Shown piece after piece: positions 9,359 through 18,674 of a DNA stretch of 64,000 nt. The stretch covers positions 1 to 64,000 of the forward strand of contig CAMHOW010000003.1 in assembly GCA_946186895.1 (NCBI GenBank), given 5' to 3'. The position numbers and the translations under genes were made by a program. Positions within the stretch are counted from its first letter, which is position 1. Each line of letters opens with the position of its first letter. The stretch comes from an uncultured Fibrobacter sp. GTDB lineage: Bacteria; Fibrobacterota; Fibrobacteria; Fibrobacterales; Fibrobacteraceae. The notes beneath the pieces are model-generated. The model saw nothing but the letters and a program-made list of their open reading frames with translations, made no database searches and had not been told where the DNA came from.

Positions 9359-10399
9359 ATGTTCCTAGACGAAAAATCCATTGAAGTGCGCTCCGGCAAG
9401 GGCGGTGACGGCATCGTAAGCTTCCACCGGGAAAAATTCGTGCCCCTGGGAGGCCCCGACGGCGGCGACGGCGGTCGCGGCGGTCACGTGATACTCCGAG
9501 TGAACGAGCAGTATTCCACCCTCCTGGATATGGGGAACGCCCGACTGTACAAGGCGAAAAACGGCCAGCCCGGCGGCGCCAAGCGTTGCACGGGAGCCTC
9601 TGCCGAAGACCTGATTGTGGATGTTCCCCGGGGAACTATCGTCAAGGACGCCGAAGGGCGAATCCTGGCAGACCTCACCGAAGCAGGCCAGAAATGGATT
9701 GCGGCCCGCGGCGGCAAGGGCGGCATGGGAAACCAGCATTTCGCCACCCCGAAGGTCCAAGCACCCCGCAAGTGCACCCCCGGTGAAAAAGGCGAAAAAC
9801 GCGAACTCTTCCTGGAACTGAAACTCATGGCCGACGTTGGCCTGGTCGGTTTTCCTAACGCCGGCAAGTCCAGCCTGGTGAACAAGATTTCCAGCGGACG
9901 CCCCAAAGTTGGCGACTATCCGTTTACCACTCTGGAACCGGTTCTCGGCATTGTTCAGATGAACGGCCACAGCTTTGTGGTGGCCGACATTCCGGGCCTG
10001 CTGGAAGGTGCTAGCGAAGGCAAGGGCCTCGGGCACCAGTTTTTGAAGCATATCGAACGCACCCATACGTTGCTGTTCGTCATCGACGGCTTTGCCGAAA
10101 ACGCCTTTGAACAGTTCACCGTCTTGAAAGACGAACTGAAGGCTTTCCACCCGAAGCTTGCGAAAAAGCCCTACGTAATCGCCCTAAACAAGAGCGACCT
10201 GGGTATCGACAATGCCATCAAGGAATTCAAGAAGCACAAGGAAAAGGTCATTGTGACCTCGGCCATTACAGGCGACGGCTGCAAGGAACTGCAGCAAGCC
10301 CTAGACGAGGCCGTGCCCCACGTGCAAAAGAAAAAAGTCGGTTGGGAATCAAAACCTGCCGACAGCGGCAAGAAATCCGGCTGGAGCAAGAAGGCCTAG
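9359..10399 (+). CDS. obg: Obg/CgtA GTPase
   Basis: Glycine-rich OBG fold (GGDGGRGGHV) and G domain GFPNAGKSSLVNKIS, DIPGL, NKSD. Confidence 0.95.
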   Translation: MFLDEKSIEVRSGKGGDGIVSFHREKFVPLGGPDGGDGGRGGHVILRVNEQYSTLLDMGNARLYKAKNGQPGGAKRCTGASAEDLIVDVPRGTIVKDAEGRILADLTEAGQKWIAARGGKGGMGNQHFATPKVQAPRKCTPGEKGEKRELFLELKLMADVGLVGFPNAGKSSLVNKISSGRPKVGDYPFTTLEPVLGIVQMNGHSFVVADIPGLLEGASEGKGLGHQFLKHIERTHTLLFVIDGFAENAFEQFTVLKDELKAFHPKLAKKPYVIALNKSDLGIDNAIKEFKKHKEKVIVTSAITGDGCKELQQALDEAVPHVQKKKVGWESKPADSGKKSGWSKKA

Positions 10400-10402
10400 C
10401 TA

Positions 10403-10879
10403 ATGGCAAAAAAAGAGCAACAGAGCACGCCTGTCATCCAGAACCGCAAGGCGAACCACCTCTATTTCGTAGAAGAAACCTTCGAGGTGGGAATCATGCT
10501 CATTGGCTCCGAAGTCAAGTCTATCCGCGACGGGAAATGCTCCCTAAACGAAGCCTGGGTCGATATAGACGAGAAGAAGAACGAAATCTGGCTGGTGGGC
10601 GCCCATATCGACGAATACCTTTTCGCGAACCGCTTCAACCATTTCCCGGCAAGACGCCGCAAGCTCTTGGCCCATGTCCATGAAATCGCCAAGATGCGCA
10701 AGGCCAAGGAGCAGAAGGGCTGCACGTTGATCCCCCTGAAGCTCTATTTCAAGAACCATCGCGCCAAGCTGGAAATGGGAATCTGCCGCGGAAAGGACCA
10801 GCGGGACAAGCGGCAAGATATTATCAACCGCGACGCCAAACTGGAAATGGCCCGGGCGGCAAAGGTGCACCTGCGATGA
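10403..10879 (+). CDS. smpB: SsrA-binding protein SmpB
   Basis: NRKANHLYFVEETFEVGIMLIGSEVKSIRDGKCSLNEAWV...GKDQRDKRQDI. Confidence 0.93.
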   Translation: MAKKEQQSTPVIQNRKANHLYFVEETFEVGIMLIGSEVKSIRDGKCSLNEAWVDIDEKKNEIWLVGAHIDEYLFANRFNHFPARRRKLLAHVHEIAKMRKAKEQKGCTLIPLKLYFKNHRAKLEMGICRGKDQRDKRQDIINRDAKLEMARAAKVHLR

Positions 10880-12099
10880 AAAAACTGGTTGCCGCCATAT
10901 TCGCCTGTTTTGTCTGTGCCACCTTCGCATGGGGGGCTTCCAATGCGGCATCGGTAAATTTTCTGGATGCAGAGATTCTTTCCAAGGACGCCGGGGCATC
11001 CTTCCATTGGTTCCCCATCCAAAAGACATTCATCCTGGTTACCGCCAAGGATACGGCCAAGTTCGCCGTCGGGATTCCCTTCGTTTCCCACAACAGTAAC
11101 GTGATGGAGCTTGCGGCAAGTCCCAAGATTGAAAACGGCCACCTCTGGATTTCAAGAGACGACGCCTACAAGCTTTTTCCAAACGCAAAGCCCAGCAGTT
11201 CAAGCGCCGCACCGGTTTCTAGCTCCGTGACGCAGTCCAGCTCCAGCGCAACGCTTATGTCTAGTTCAAGCGCCGCTCCCGCTCCAAGCGCGGCAGCTCC
11301 CGCAGCGGCGGTCACACCGGCAAGCACAATTCCCGCCGCCACGCCTGTTGCTCCCCCGAAAAACGAAACCGCAGGTACCCGCGAAGTCAAGACCATCGTC
11401 ATCGACCCCGGTCACGGCGGAAAGGATACCGGCGCCCAAGGCAAAAAGTCCAACGAAAAGGACATCGTGCTCGCCATCGGAAAGCTTTTGAAAAAAGAAC
11501 TGGAAAAAGAGGGTTTCAATGTCAAGATGACCCGCGACAAGGACATGTTCATTGAACTTGGCCAGCGGGCAAATCTTGCAAACCAGTGGGACGGCGACCT
11601 GTTCATCAGCCTGCACTGCAACGCCATCGACGCTACCGCCGAGCGCAAAAAACAAGTCAAAGGCTACCACGTGTACGTGCTGCGCGCCCCCGAAAGCGAA
11701 GAAGACAAGGCCATCGCCCGTCGTGAAAACAAGGTGGCCACGCTCTACGGCGAAAAGAACGCCAAAGAAGAACTGTCCCCCATCGAATGGTTCAAGCTGG
11801 AAGCCCGCCTAGAAAAATACAAGCAGAACAGCTACATGTTCACCGAAGAGATGCTCAAGGCCATGGACGGTGGGAAGATCCGCAGGCAGGCAGGTGGCGT
11901 CGGCGGTGCGGGATTCATGGTGCTAGTGGGCGCTTTGATGCCCGCCGTACTCTTTGAAATCGGGTTCATCAGCAACCTAGAAGATGAAGCCTACATGATG
12001 ACTGACGCTGGCCAAAAGGACATCGCCAAGCGCATTTCCAATGCCGTCAGCAGCTATAAGGCCGCCGTTCACAGCTACAGAGAGACGCTCGGGCGATAG
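10876..12099 (+). CDS. N-acetylmuramoyl-L-alanine amidase (Amidase_3), secreted with Ser/Ala linker
   Basis: Signal peptide; VIDPGHGGKDTGAQG, FISLHCNA, FEIGFISN motifs. Overlaps smpB by 4 nt (ATGA). Confidence 0.93.
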   Translation: MKKLVAAIFACFVCATFAWGASNAASVNFLDAEILSKDAGASFHWFPIQKTFILVTAKDTAKFAVGIPFVSHNSNVMELAASPKIENGHLWISRDDAYKLFPNAKPSSSSAAPVSSSVTQSSSSATLMSSSSAAPAPSAAAPAAAVTPASTIPAATPVAPPKNETAGTREVKTIVIDPGHGGKDTGAQGKKSNEKDIVLAIGKLLKKELEKEGFNVKMTRDKDMFIELGQRANLANQWDGDLFISLHCNAIDATAERKKQVKGYHVYVLRAPESEEDKAIARRENKVATLYGEKNAKEELSPIEWFKLEARLEKYKQNSYMFTEEMLKAMDGGKIRRQAGGVGGAGFMVLVGALMPAVLFEIGFISNLEDEAYMMTDAGQKDIAKRISNAVSSYKAAVHSYRETLGR

Positions 12100-12104
12100 T
12101 CAGT

Positions 12105-12240
12105 TCAGAGTTCGGAATTCAGAATTCGGAATTATTTTTCAAAAAAAACCGCTGCAAAAGCAACGGTTCTTTGAAAATTTCAGATCTAATCATCCAGAAT
12201 TCAGAATCCATTCCGAATTCCAAAATCCTAATTCCGAATT
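12105..12240. repeat. Imperfect direct/inverted GAATTC-rich repeats
   Basis: GTTCGGAATTCAGAATTCGGAATTA (about 12110-12134) against CAGAATTCAGAATCCATTCCGAATTCCAAAATCCTAATTCCGAATT (about 12195-12240), abutting the yebC stop codon. Confidence 0.6.
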
Positions 12241-12983
12241 TACTCAGCGTCCATGTCCGCTTCGTCGATTTCGGCGTTGTGGTACACGTCCTGCACGTCG
12301 TCGTGGTCTTCGAACTTGTCGATAAGCTTCAGGAGTTTCACGGCGTCGTCATGACCGAGTTTTACAGGGTCGTTGGCAACGTAGCTGAGTTCGGCACTCA
12401 TCATTTCGATGTTCGCAGCTTCAAGAGCCTTGGAAACAGCGTCGAAAGCTTCGGGGCTGGTGGAGATTTCGTGCACACCGTCTTCGGTGGACATGTCTTC
12501 GGCACCGGCTTCGAGAACCAGGTCCATCACCTGTTCTTCAGGATACTTCTCGGCATCGACAACGATCACACCCTTGTAGGTGAAAGCCCAAGACACGGAA
12601 CCGGATTCGCCCATGGAACCGCCATTCTTGTTGAAGATATTGCGGACTTCGGCAACGGTACGGACCTTGTTGTCGGTCAGGCACTGCACCATGATGGCGA
12701 CACCGGCCGGACCGCGTCCTTCGTACAGCGGCTCCGTCATTTCGGTACCGGAGTTTGCACCCGTACCCTTGGCAATAGCACTTTCGATGTTCTTGGTGGG
12801 CAGGCTCTGGCTCTTGGACTTGAGGATTGCCGCACGGAGACGGGGGTTGGCATCGGGGTTTCCACCGCCGAGCTTTGCGGCAATGGAGATTTCCTTGATC
12901 AACTTGTTCCACGCCTTGGCGCGGGCGACGTCAGTCTTAGCTTTCTTGCGTTTGGTGGTGGCCCATTTGGAGTGACCAGACAT
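12240..12983 (-). CDS. yebC: YebC/PmpR-family protein
   Basis: MSGHSKWATTKRKKAKTDVARAKAWNKLIKEI, the typical YebC N-terminus. Confidence 0.95.
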   Translation of the reverse strand: MSGHSKWATTKRKKAKTDVARAKAWNKLIKEISIAAKLGGGNPDANPRLRAAILKSKSQSLPTKNIESAIAKGTGANSGTEMTEPLYEGRGPAGVAIMVQCLTDNKVRTVAEVRNIFNKNGGSMGESGSVSWAFTYKGVIVVDAEKYPEEQVMDLVLEAGAEDMSTEDGVHEISTSPEAFDAVSKALEAANIEMMSAELSYVANDPVKLGHDDAVKLLKLIDKFEDHDDVQDVYHNAEIDEADMDAE

Positions 12984-13033
12984 AAATACCTCTATCGGGT
13001 TTTAATGTTGATGTTTTGTTAAACTCTTCAGGA

Positions 13034-13996
13034 TTAATAATCCTCGTCCTCGTCATCTTCATAGACGACTTTTTTCTTTTTCTTCTTTTTCTTCTTCTTT
13101 ACGACGGGTTCTTCTTCGTCTTCGTCGTAAGATTTTTTCTTCTTTTTCTTCTTCACGACAGGAGCTTCTTCTTCATCTTCGTCGTAGGAGCGTTTTTTCT
13201 TTTTCTTCTTAACAACAGGAGCTTCCTCTTCGTCAGCCTCTTCGGCTGCGGCGGCACGCTGCTTTTGCAACATGGCGCGACGACGCTTTTCTTTCACCGT
13301 CAGGTTGGAGCCGTCTTCATCCTCTTCGTCTTCGTCATAAGAACGCTTCTTCTTTTTCTTCTTTGCTACAGGAGCTTCTTCTTCCTCGTCGTAGGAGCGG
13401 GACTTCTTCTTAGCTACAGGAGCCGGCTCAGCAGCAGGTTCAGGACGATCCTTCTTCTTCAGGTTGGCCTGGAGTTGCTTCTTGTCCAGAGGAACGGCGG
13501 AAGCCTTGGTGATTTCCTCTTCGTAGGCACCACCCCAGACAGAGCCCAGAGCCGTACCGGCAGAAATGGCGTCCTTGAAAATGCCCATGGCCCATTCATC
13601 GTTGGCCGGGGGCAGAAGACGGAACTTCACGTTACGAACCTGAGTGGGTTCGTCTTCAAGGAAAAGCATCATGTCGAACACGCCCACCTGGTATTCCTTG
13701 CCGTCGGTACCAGCCGCAGGAGCAGGAATGTAGGCAACTACGGAATAGAGAGTTCCGTCGTAAAGGGCGGAGTTCAAAAGTTCCGGGTCACCGGCCACCA
13801 CGTGGACTTCACCGATAGCCTGGAAAGCCCAAGGAGCAACTTCAACCTTGAGAGAGAACTTCTGCCAGCCACCCTCGGCAGGTTTCAGTTTCAGAAGCGA
13901 ACTCGAAAAAGCCTGGAACTCAGGTTTCGTGTTCCCCTGTGCAAAGCTCAGCACAGCGAGTGCCATAAGAAGCATGCATAGTAGTTTTTTCATCAT
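13034..13996 (-). CDS. Secreted protein with Lys/Asp/Glu low-complexity repeat tail
   Basis: Signal peptide MKKLLCMLLMALAVLSFAQG. C-terminal third has repeats of K(6-10)-(R/K)SYDEDEEE-APVV. Confidence 0.8.
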   Translation of the reverse strand: MMKKLLCMLLMALAVLSFAQGNTKPEFQAFSSSLLKLKPAEGGWQKFSLKVEVAPWAFQAIGEVHVVAGDPELLNSALYDGTLYSVVAYIPAPAAGTDGKEYQVGVFDMMLFLEDEPTQVRNVKFRLLPPANDEWAMGIFKDAISAGTALGSVWGGAYEEEITKASAVPLDKKQLQANLKKKDRPEPAAEPAPVAKKKSRSYDEEEEAPVAKKKKKKRSYDEDEEDEDGSNLTVKEKRRRAMLQKQRAAAAEEADEEEAPVVKKKKKKRSYDEDEEEAPVVKKKKKKKSYDEDEEEPVVKKKKKKKKKKVVYEDDEDEDY

Positions 13997-14027
13997 CCTA
14001 TCCTTTTTTGTTTAATCTCAACATCCC

Positions 14028-15641
14028 CTAGTTTTTAAAGAACAGAGCCTTGGCGGCCTCAAACATCGGGTCCTTTTCGTCCGGGTTGCGGCATTCCGTA
14101 TAAATGCGCACCTTCGGTTCGGTACCCGACGGACGCACCAACATCCAGGAGTCATCGTCAAAGATGACCTTCACACCGTCGAGGGTCAGAAGCTGCTTCA
14201 CGGTCTTTTCGCTGTTGCCAACCATGACCTTAGCACCGGGCTTGGCGATATCGGCAATAGCGTTCACCTTGGCCTTCAGCGGTTCGCCCACCAGGGACTT
14301 ATCCACTTCGAAGCCAGAGCGGGTCGGGTAGAAACGGCCGTACTCTTCGTACAGGGCATCCAGGTATTCACCCAGGTTCTTGCCCGTAGTGGCCATAATT
14401 TCAAGAGCGATGAGGAGGCCGAACTGGGCATCCTTTTCCAGCGTATTGTTCAGGCCAGAGATACCGTCGGATTCTTCGAAGGCCACGAGGGCCTTCTGCT
14501 TGGCATTGCGACTGAGCCAGGGGCGGAAATTCTTGAAGCCCACGGGAGTTTCCATCACGGGCACGCCCAGCTTTTCGGCAATGATGTTCACAAAGTTAGA
14601 GGTGGCAACAGACTTGGCCACGCAACCCTGTTCCTTGCGCCAGGTAGCCATGTAGTGGAAAGCGATGGCGCCGAACTGGTTCATATCTATTTCGCGGGTA
14701 CCGTCATAGAAACGGATACGGTCGCCGTCCGGGTCAAAAATGGCGCCCAGGCGGAACCAGGACTTGCTTTCGTCCAGCACCTTGCGGACCTTTTCCAGGT
14801 TCTTGCTGGAGGGTTCCGGTGCGATACCACCGAACAGGGAATCGTCTTCGTTACGGAGCGTGATGAGGCATTCCGGATTGTCGAGGAGAGCGGCCGGACG
14901 GCGACGGGTAGAACCGTGCACATGGTCGCACACCAGGGTCAGGCGACCCTTCTTGATGAATTCCTTGATGCGGTCGAACTTGATGGTGCCCTGCTTGATA
15001 AGGAATTCCTTGTAAATCTTGAGGGAGTCAATAATTTCCCAGTCAACCTTGCCCACCGGTTCAAACTTCCAGGTGGCCATCATTTCGTTAGAAAGCTTGG
15101 TGATGACGTTCGTGATTTCCGGACCGGCAGGACCGCCGTCGGCCGGGTTGAACTTGATGCCGTTGTAGTGGCTCGGGTTGTGGCTCGGAGTCATGTTGAT
15201 GGAGCAAGCGGCGCCCAGCATTTCGATAGTGGCGCTGAATTCCGGAGTGGGCATTTCGCCACCGTAGTAGACCTTCACGCCGGCCTTGGCAAACTGGTCG
15301 GCCACGGCTTCGCAGAATTCATGGCCCAAGAGGCGGTTGTCATGGCCAACGACCACGCCACGTTTCTGGAGTTCGGCAAAGTCCTTGACACCCAGAGCTT
15401 CAAAAAGTTCAGGAGTGGCTTCCTTGTAGAGGCGCACAATAGCAGCACCCACCACCTGCAGGTTGCGGAGCGTAAATTCGGAACCGATTTCGCCACGCCA
15501 GCCGGACGTACCGAAGCTCACCTTGGCGGGCTCCTGGGAGGTCAGGGCAACCTGTTTCACCTGTTCGACCAGACCCATGTCTGTCGCAGGATTAAACTCG
15601 GGGGACTGTATTTTCTTCCAAATCTGGGTAATGTTATCCAT
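14028..15641 (-). CDS. Phosphoglucomutase/phosphomannomutase family protein
   Basis: FGTSGWRGEIG, active site TPSHNPSHYNGIKFN, DPDGDRIRF, RPSGTEPKVRIY. Start at internal Met (MDNITQ). Confidence 0.92.
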   Translation of the reverse strand: MDNITQIWKKIQSPEFNPATDMGLVEQVKQVALTSQEPAKVSFGTSGWRGEIGSEFTLRNLQVVGAAIVRLYKEATPELFEALGVKDFAELQKRGVVVGHDNRLLGHEFCEAVADQFAKAGVKVYYGGEMPTPEFSATIEMLGAACSINMTPSHNPSHYNGIKFNPADGGPAGPEITNVITKLSNEMMATWKFEPVGKVDWEIIDSLKIYKEFLIKQGTIKFDRIKEFIKKGRLTLVCDHVHGSTRRRPAALLDNPECLITLRNEDDSLFGGIAPEPSSKNLEKVRKVLDESKSWFRLGAIFDPDGDRIRFYDGTREIDMNQFGAIAFHYMATWRKEQGCVAKSVATSNFVNIIAEKLGVPVMETPVGFKNFRPWLSRNAKQKALVAFEESDGISGLNNTLEKDAQFGLLIALEIMATTGKNLGEYLDALYEEYGRFYPTRSGFEVDKSLVGEPLKAKVNAIADIAKPGAKVMVGNSEKTVKQLLTLDGVKVIFDDDSWMLVRPSGTEPKVRIYTECRNPDEKDPMFEAAKALFFKN

Positions 15642-15711
15642 AACGGTTCCTTTTAAGTTTAGCAAGGAAAATTTAGTAAAAATGTTTCGTCTATTTGCTA
15701 TATTCTGCCCT

Positions 15712-15924
15712 ATGGTTTACGTTCTTTTGATACTCGCTAGTCTTATCGGCATTGCCGTATCTGTTTTTTATCTACGTAAGAATATTGTACGTATTCGCGA
15801 AAAGAACAAAAATGAGCCTAAAGCCTACAAACGAGGCCTGAACTACGTACTCACCTATCTGTGGTACGGGTATTTGCTGGTTTTCTTCGTGGGATTGACT
15901 GTCAACAATCTTGGGAACTGGTAG
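15712..15924 (+). CDS. Small membrane protein (about 70 aa)
   Basis: MVYVLLILASLIGIAVSVFYLRKNIVRIREKN...LTYLWYGYLLVFFVGLTVNNLGNW. Two TM segments; in frame with the longer ORF 15463-15924. Confidence 0.6.
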   Translation: MVYVLLILASLIGIAVSVFYLRKNIVRIREKNKNEPKAYKRGLNYVLTYLWYGYLLVFFVGLTVNNLGNW

Positions 15925-16636
15925 CCTTCAGCCACCGTTCATACAAGAACAGCGCAATCAAGTTTTTCCCGTCAATGAACTGGCGGGCGGCCTCTTCGTA
16001 CGGAAGCACCACCGTCTTTATCCACTCGATTTCTTCGGTGTATTGCTGATCCCGGCCATCCATGGCGGCAAGCTGTTCCGGAGTCACGTCCCGTTCAATA
16101 GCGTACAAGCGAATCCGTTCGTCCAAAAGCCCGCAGCTGGCGGCAAAGCCTTCGCTTTTGCCCTGGTACCAGAAGTCCATCAGGTCAATCAGTTCGGAAT
16201 CGTCCGCCTTGATCTGCGCCTCTTCTTCTAGCTCCGAAAGGGCAACCTTGCGGTAGTCGCCAGTCCAGTCCAAAATCCCAGCCGGAATTTCCAAAGAGGC
16301 CTGTTCACTGATGGCAAACCTGGGCTGACGCACCAAGAGCAGATACTTCTTGCCTTCGCAGCGGAGCACCACCAAAATTCCGACGGCATTGCCACGCACA
16401 AGGACTATCCCGTGAACCGGCCGACCATCAGGGAGCGTTGCCGTAGCGTTCAGCTTTATGAAGAGGGGCTGACGGCCATTGCGCAGATAATCCACCGATG
16501 TAAAATGAATCTTGGTCACCTTGAACTGTTTTTCGGTGGCCGAAAGCCAGTCTTTAAAAATACGGCTCTCCAAAATCAGGGGATAGTCGGCCTCGGCGAT
16601 TTCGGAAGCAAAAGTATATTCAATAGAAGAGTTCAT
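15902..16636 (-). CDS. NUDIX hydrolase (divergent Nudix box)
   Basis: ASLEIPAGILDWTGDYRKVALSELEEEAQI resembles the Nudix box with substitutions. Confidence 0.75.
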   Translation of the reverse strand: MNSSIEYTFASEIAEADYPLILESRIFKDWLSATEKQFKVTKIHFTSVDYLRNGRQPLFIKLNATATLPDGRPVHGIVLVRGNAVGILVVLRCEGKKYLLLVRQPRFAISEQASLEIPAGILDWTGDYRKVALSELEEEAQIKADDSELIDLMDFWYQGKSEGFAASCGLLDERIRLYAIERDVTPEQLAAMDGRDQQYTEEIEWIKTVVLPYEEAARQFIDGKNLIALFLYERWLKATSSQDC

Positions 16637-16640
16637 TGGC

Positions 16641-17729
16641 TTACTTAGTTTTCCGCTTGTTGGGATTCTGGTCTGTCGCGACGGTTGCCTTTTCCCACAC
16701 CCCGCGCAAGGAGTCCATGCTTATGGAATCCGGAACCATAGCACCATAGCTCATGTCAAACCAGAACATGTCTTTTTGGGTAGACGGACCGCAGAATGTT
16801 TCAGATGCACTTGGAGTGTACAGTTGCCGAATCACATTCATTTCACGCAAAGTCCCATATGCCGAAGACTCGTACGAATTGACCGCCCCGCACTCGGGAA
16901 TCTTTTCCACGTAGTACAGATGGGTATGCCAAATGGTATCCAGTCGCTCCTGCACCAAGCCTAAAGCGTTGGAATCGTTTTCCCACCCGGCCGATTTACA
17001 GTAAAACAAGGTGGAATCGGCACATTTCTGGCGCAGCGGGACCAACGCCGTATCAGCTAGGCTCCAGCTTCTGGGGAATATCGTGTCGGGAACCATTTTG
17101 TCGCACTTATCCATGGTAAACTTACATACCGACTTCATGGGACGCCAATAATAGACCCTCGGGGTCAAGGAATCCAGAACCTTCAAAAAAGACGGAGAAC
17201 CTTTTGTCCGCAAAGGCAACGTCTTGACGGAATCAAAAAGTGAATCTACATAAACTTTGAAAGTATCAAGACTAAAAGAACCACGACGAACTAGAATCGT
17301 ATCTAGCAGAGAATCTACGTCGTTGTAGATTTCTATTTGGGATATCCCTTTCAACGAATTCTTACCGAAAAGCACCTTTAGAACCGTGTCTGGCCTAAAC
17401 ATCGGAGAAGCGCAGTCTTCCACCTTAGTCTGGTACTGGATAATAGGTTCCAGTTCCAGAGCCGTATCCCGCCACACCGTATCGAGCTTTATGGACTTCA
17501 GGGCGCAATTAGAGAAAGACCAAATGCTGTCTAGATGAATGTACAGGGTGTCATCCGCCAAGTGGATCAGGCTTCCAGAATCCAGTTCCGCCTTCAAGAA
17601 AAAACCCTCGCCTCCAAAGATATCTGTGGAATTGGAAATATCAATGGGCCCGTCATCGTCCTGGGTGCAGGCAACAACCAACAGCAGCCCCAAGATAAAC
17701 AACAACGGCATTTTCTTGATAAAATTCAC
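16641..17729 (-). CDS. Hypothetical lipoprotein
   Basis: Signal plus lipobox-like LLLVVACTQDDD. Confidence 0.7.
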   Translation of the reverse strand: MNFIKKMPLLFILGLLLVVACTQDDDGPIDISNSTDIFGGEGFFLKAELDSGSLIHLADDTLYIHLDSIWSFSNCALKSIKLDTVWRDTALELEPIIQYQTKVEDCASPMFRPDTVLKVLFGKNSLKGISQIEIYNDVDSLLDTILVRRGSFSLDTFKVYVDSLFDSVKTLPLRTKGSPSFLKVLDSLTPRVYYWRPMKSVCKFTMDKCDKMVPDTIFPRSWSLADTALVPLRQKCADSTLFYCKSAGWENDSNALGLVQERLDTIWHTHLYYVEKIPECGAVNSYESSAYGTLREMNVIRQLYTPSASETFCGPSTQKDMFWFDMSYGAMVPDSISMDSLRGVWEKATVATDQNPNKRKTK

Positions 17730-17747
17730 AGCGACCCCTGACCTGTC

Positions 17748-18671
17748 TTACAAGCCAATCTGTTCCTTGAATTTAGAAATTTTGGCAGAGTCTACCGGAT
17801 GGCTTTCAGCAAAGAATTCATTCCAGCGAACAAAATGGCCGTTGCGACGAATCGTCAGGTATATAGCAGAACTATCCCTTGGAGCAATTCGGCCCACCAT
17901 TGTATGCAAATCTACCAAAGAGCCTGGCTCAAAGGAAACCGAGTCCTTGTCGTAGCGGAAAAGCCCCGACATTTTGGAGGTGACATTATAACCATGATCT
18001 ATTTCGACAAAATATCCGAGAGAGTCCTTGCCTGCCGCCAAGACCTTCCCCGAAAGAATCGGCCGAACGGGAGCCTCCCCTATGCCACGCAACTTGTCCA
18101 TAGCAAGCAAGGCCTCCTGACCGCTAAAGTCGAAATCATCTGAAATGGATAGCGACGACCAGCCCAGAGGCTGTTTCGGACAAAGTCCCGGAAAACGGCA
18201 ACCCGTAGAGGCATCGACCCATACCAAAGAAGAGTCCGCCATGGGAATATGCAGATAGGCTCTGGACACAGAATCTTCGTGAAGAACAAAGAGCGCCTTT
18301 GAAAAATCCCCTACAGGAGCGACCCAATGAATAGAGGATGCGGGCCCTTTGCGAAGAGACGCCACATAGCGCAAGAAACTATTCGGCAATTCAGCCATGG
18401 AATCCCTGACAATCCAGGAACACTGCCCTAGATTCCCATCCAAGTCAAAGGCCGTCCCTGAATACTTTTCGCAAGTCACTTTCCAGGAGGGCTTATCAGA
18501 TGCGTCGTCTGTTCCGGGCAAGGGCAGCATTTCCACCACCATGGAAAAAAAGCCCAAATAGTAGGCCAGCAAAAGAGCAAGCCCCAAAAGAATCAGCCGA
18601 AATAAAGGAAACTTGTGGGATCCCGACTTGTACTTACGTTTGCAGCGGTATTCTGAAAACTCGACGGGCAT
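17748..18671 (-). CDS. Membrane-anchored degenerate LytM/M23-like protein
   Basis: TM at about aa 23-45. C-terminal SGKVLAAGKDSLGYFVEIDHGYNVTSKMSGLFRY...GSLVDLHTMVGRIAPRDSSAIYLTIRRNGHFVRWNEFF parallels M23 but lacks HxH and H-x(n)-D residues. Confidence 0.6.
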   Translation of the reverse strand: MPVEFSEYRCKRKYKSGSHKFPLFRLILLGLALLLAYYLGFFSMVVEMLPLPGTDDASDKPSWKVTCEKYSGTAFDLDGNLGQCSWIVRDSMAELPNSFLRYVASLRKGPASSIHWVAPVGDFSKALFVLHEDSVSRAYLHIPMADSSLVWVDASTGCRFPGLCPKQPLGWSSLSISDDFDFSGQEALLAMDKLRGIGEAPVRPILSGKVLAAGKDSLGYFVEIDHGYNVTSKMSGLFRYDKDSVSFEPGSLVDLHTMVGRIAPRDSSAIYLTIRRNGHFVRWNEFFAESHPVDSAKISKFKEQIGL

Positions 18672-18674
18672 TCA

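Noticed and set aside
12171-13022. 283-aa plus-strand ORF opposite yebC
   Set aside because: The minus-strand YebC is clear and the antisense reading is a shadow.
13016-13981. 321-aa plus-strand ORF rich in F/L opposite the Lys/Glu repeat protein
   Set aside because: It is the reverse complement of the Lys/Glu codons (TTC/CTT runs). The minus-strand frame has a signal peptide and is preferred.
14655-15656. 333-aa plus-strand ORF opposite the phosphohexomutase
   Set aside because: All catalytic motifs are on the minus strand.
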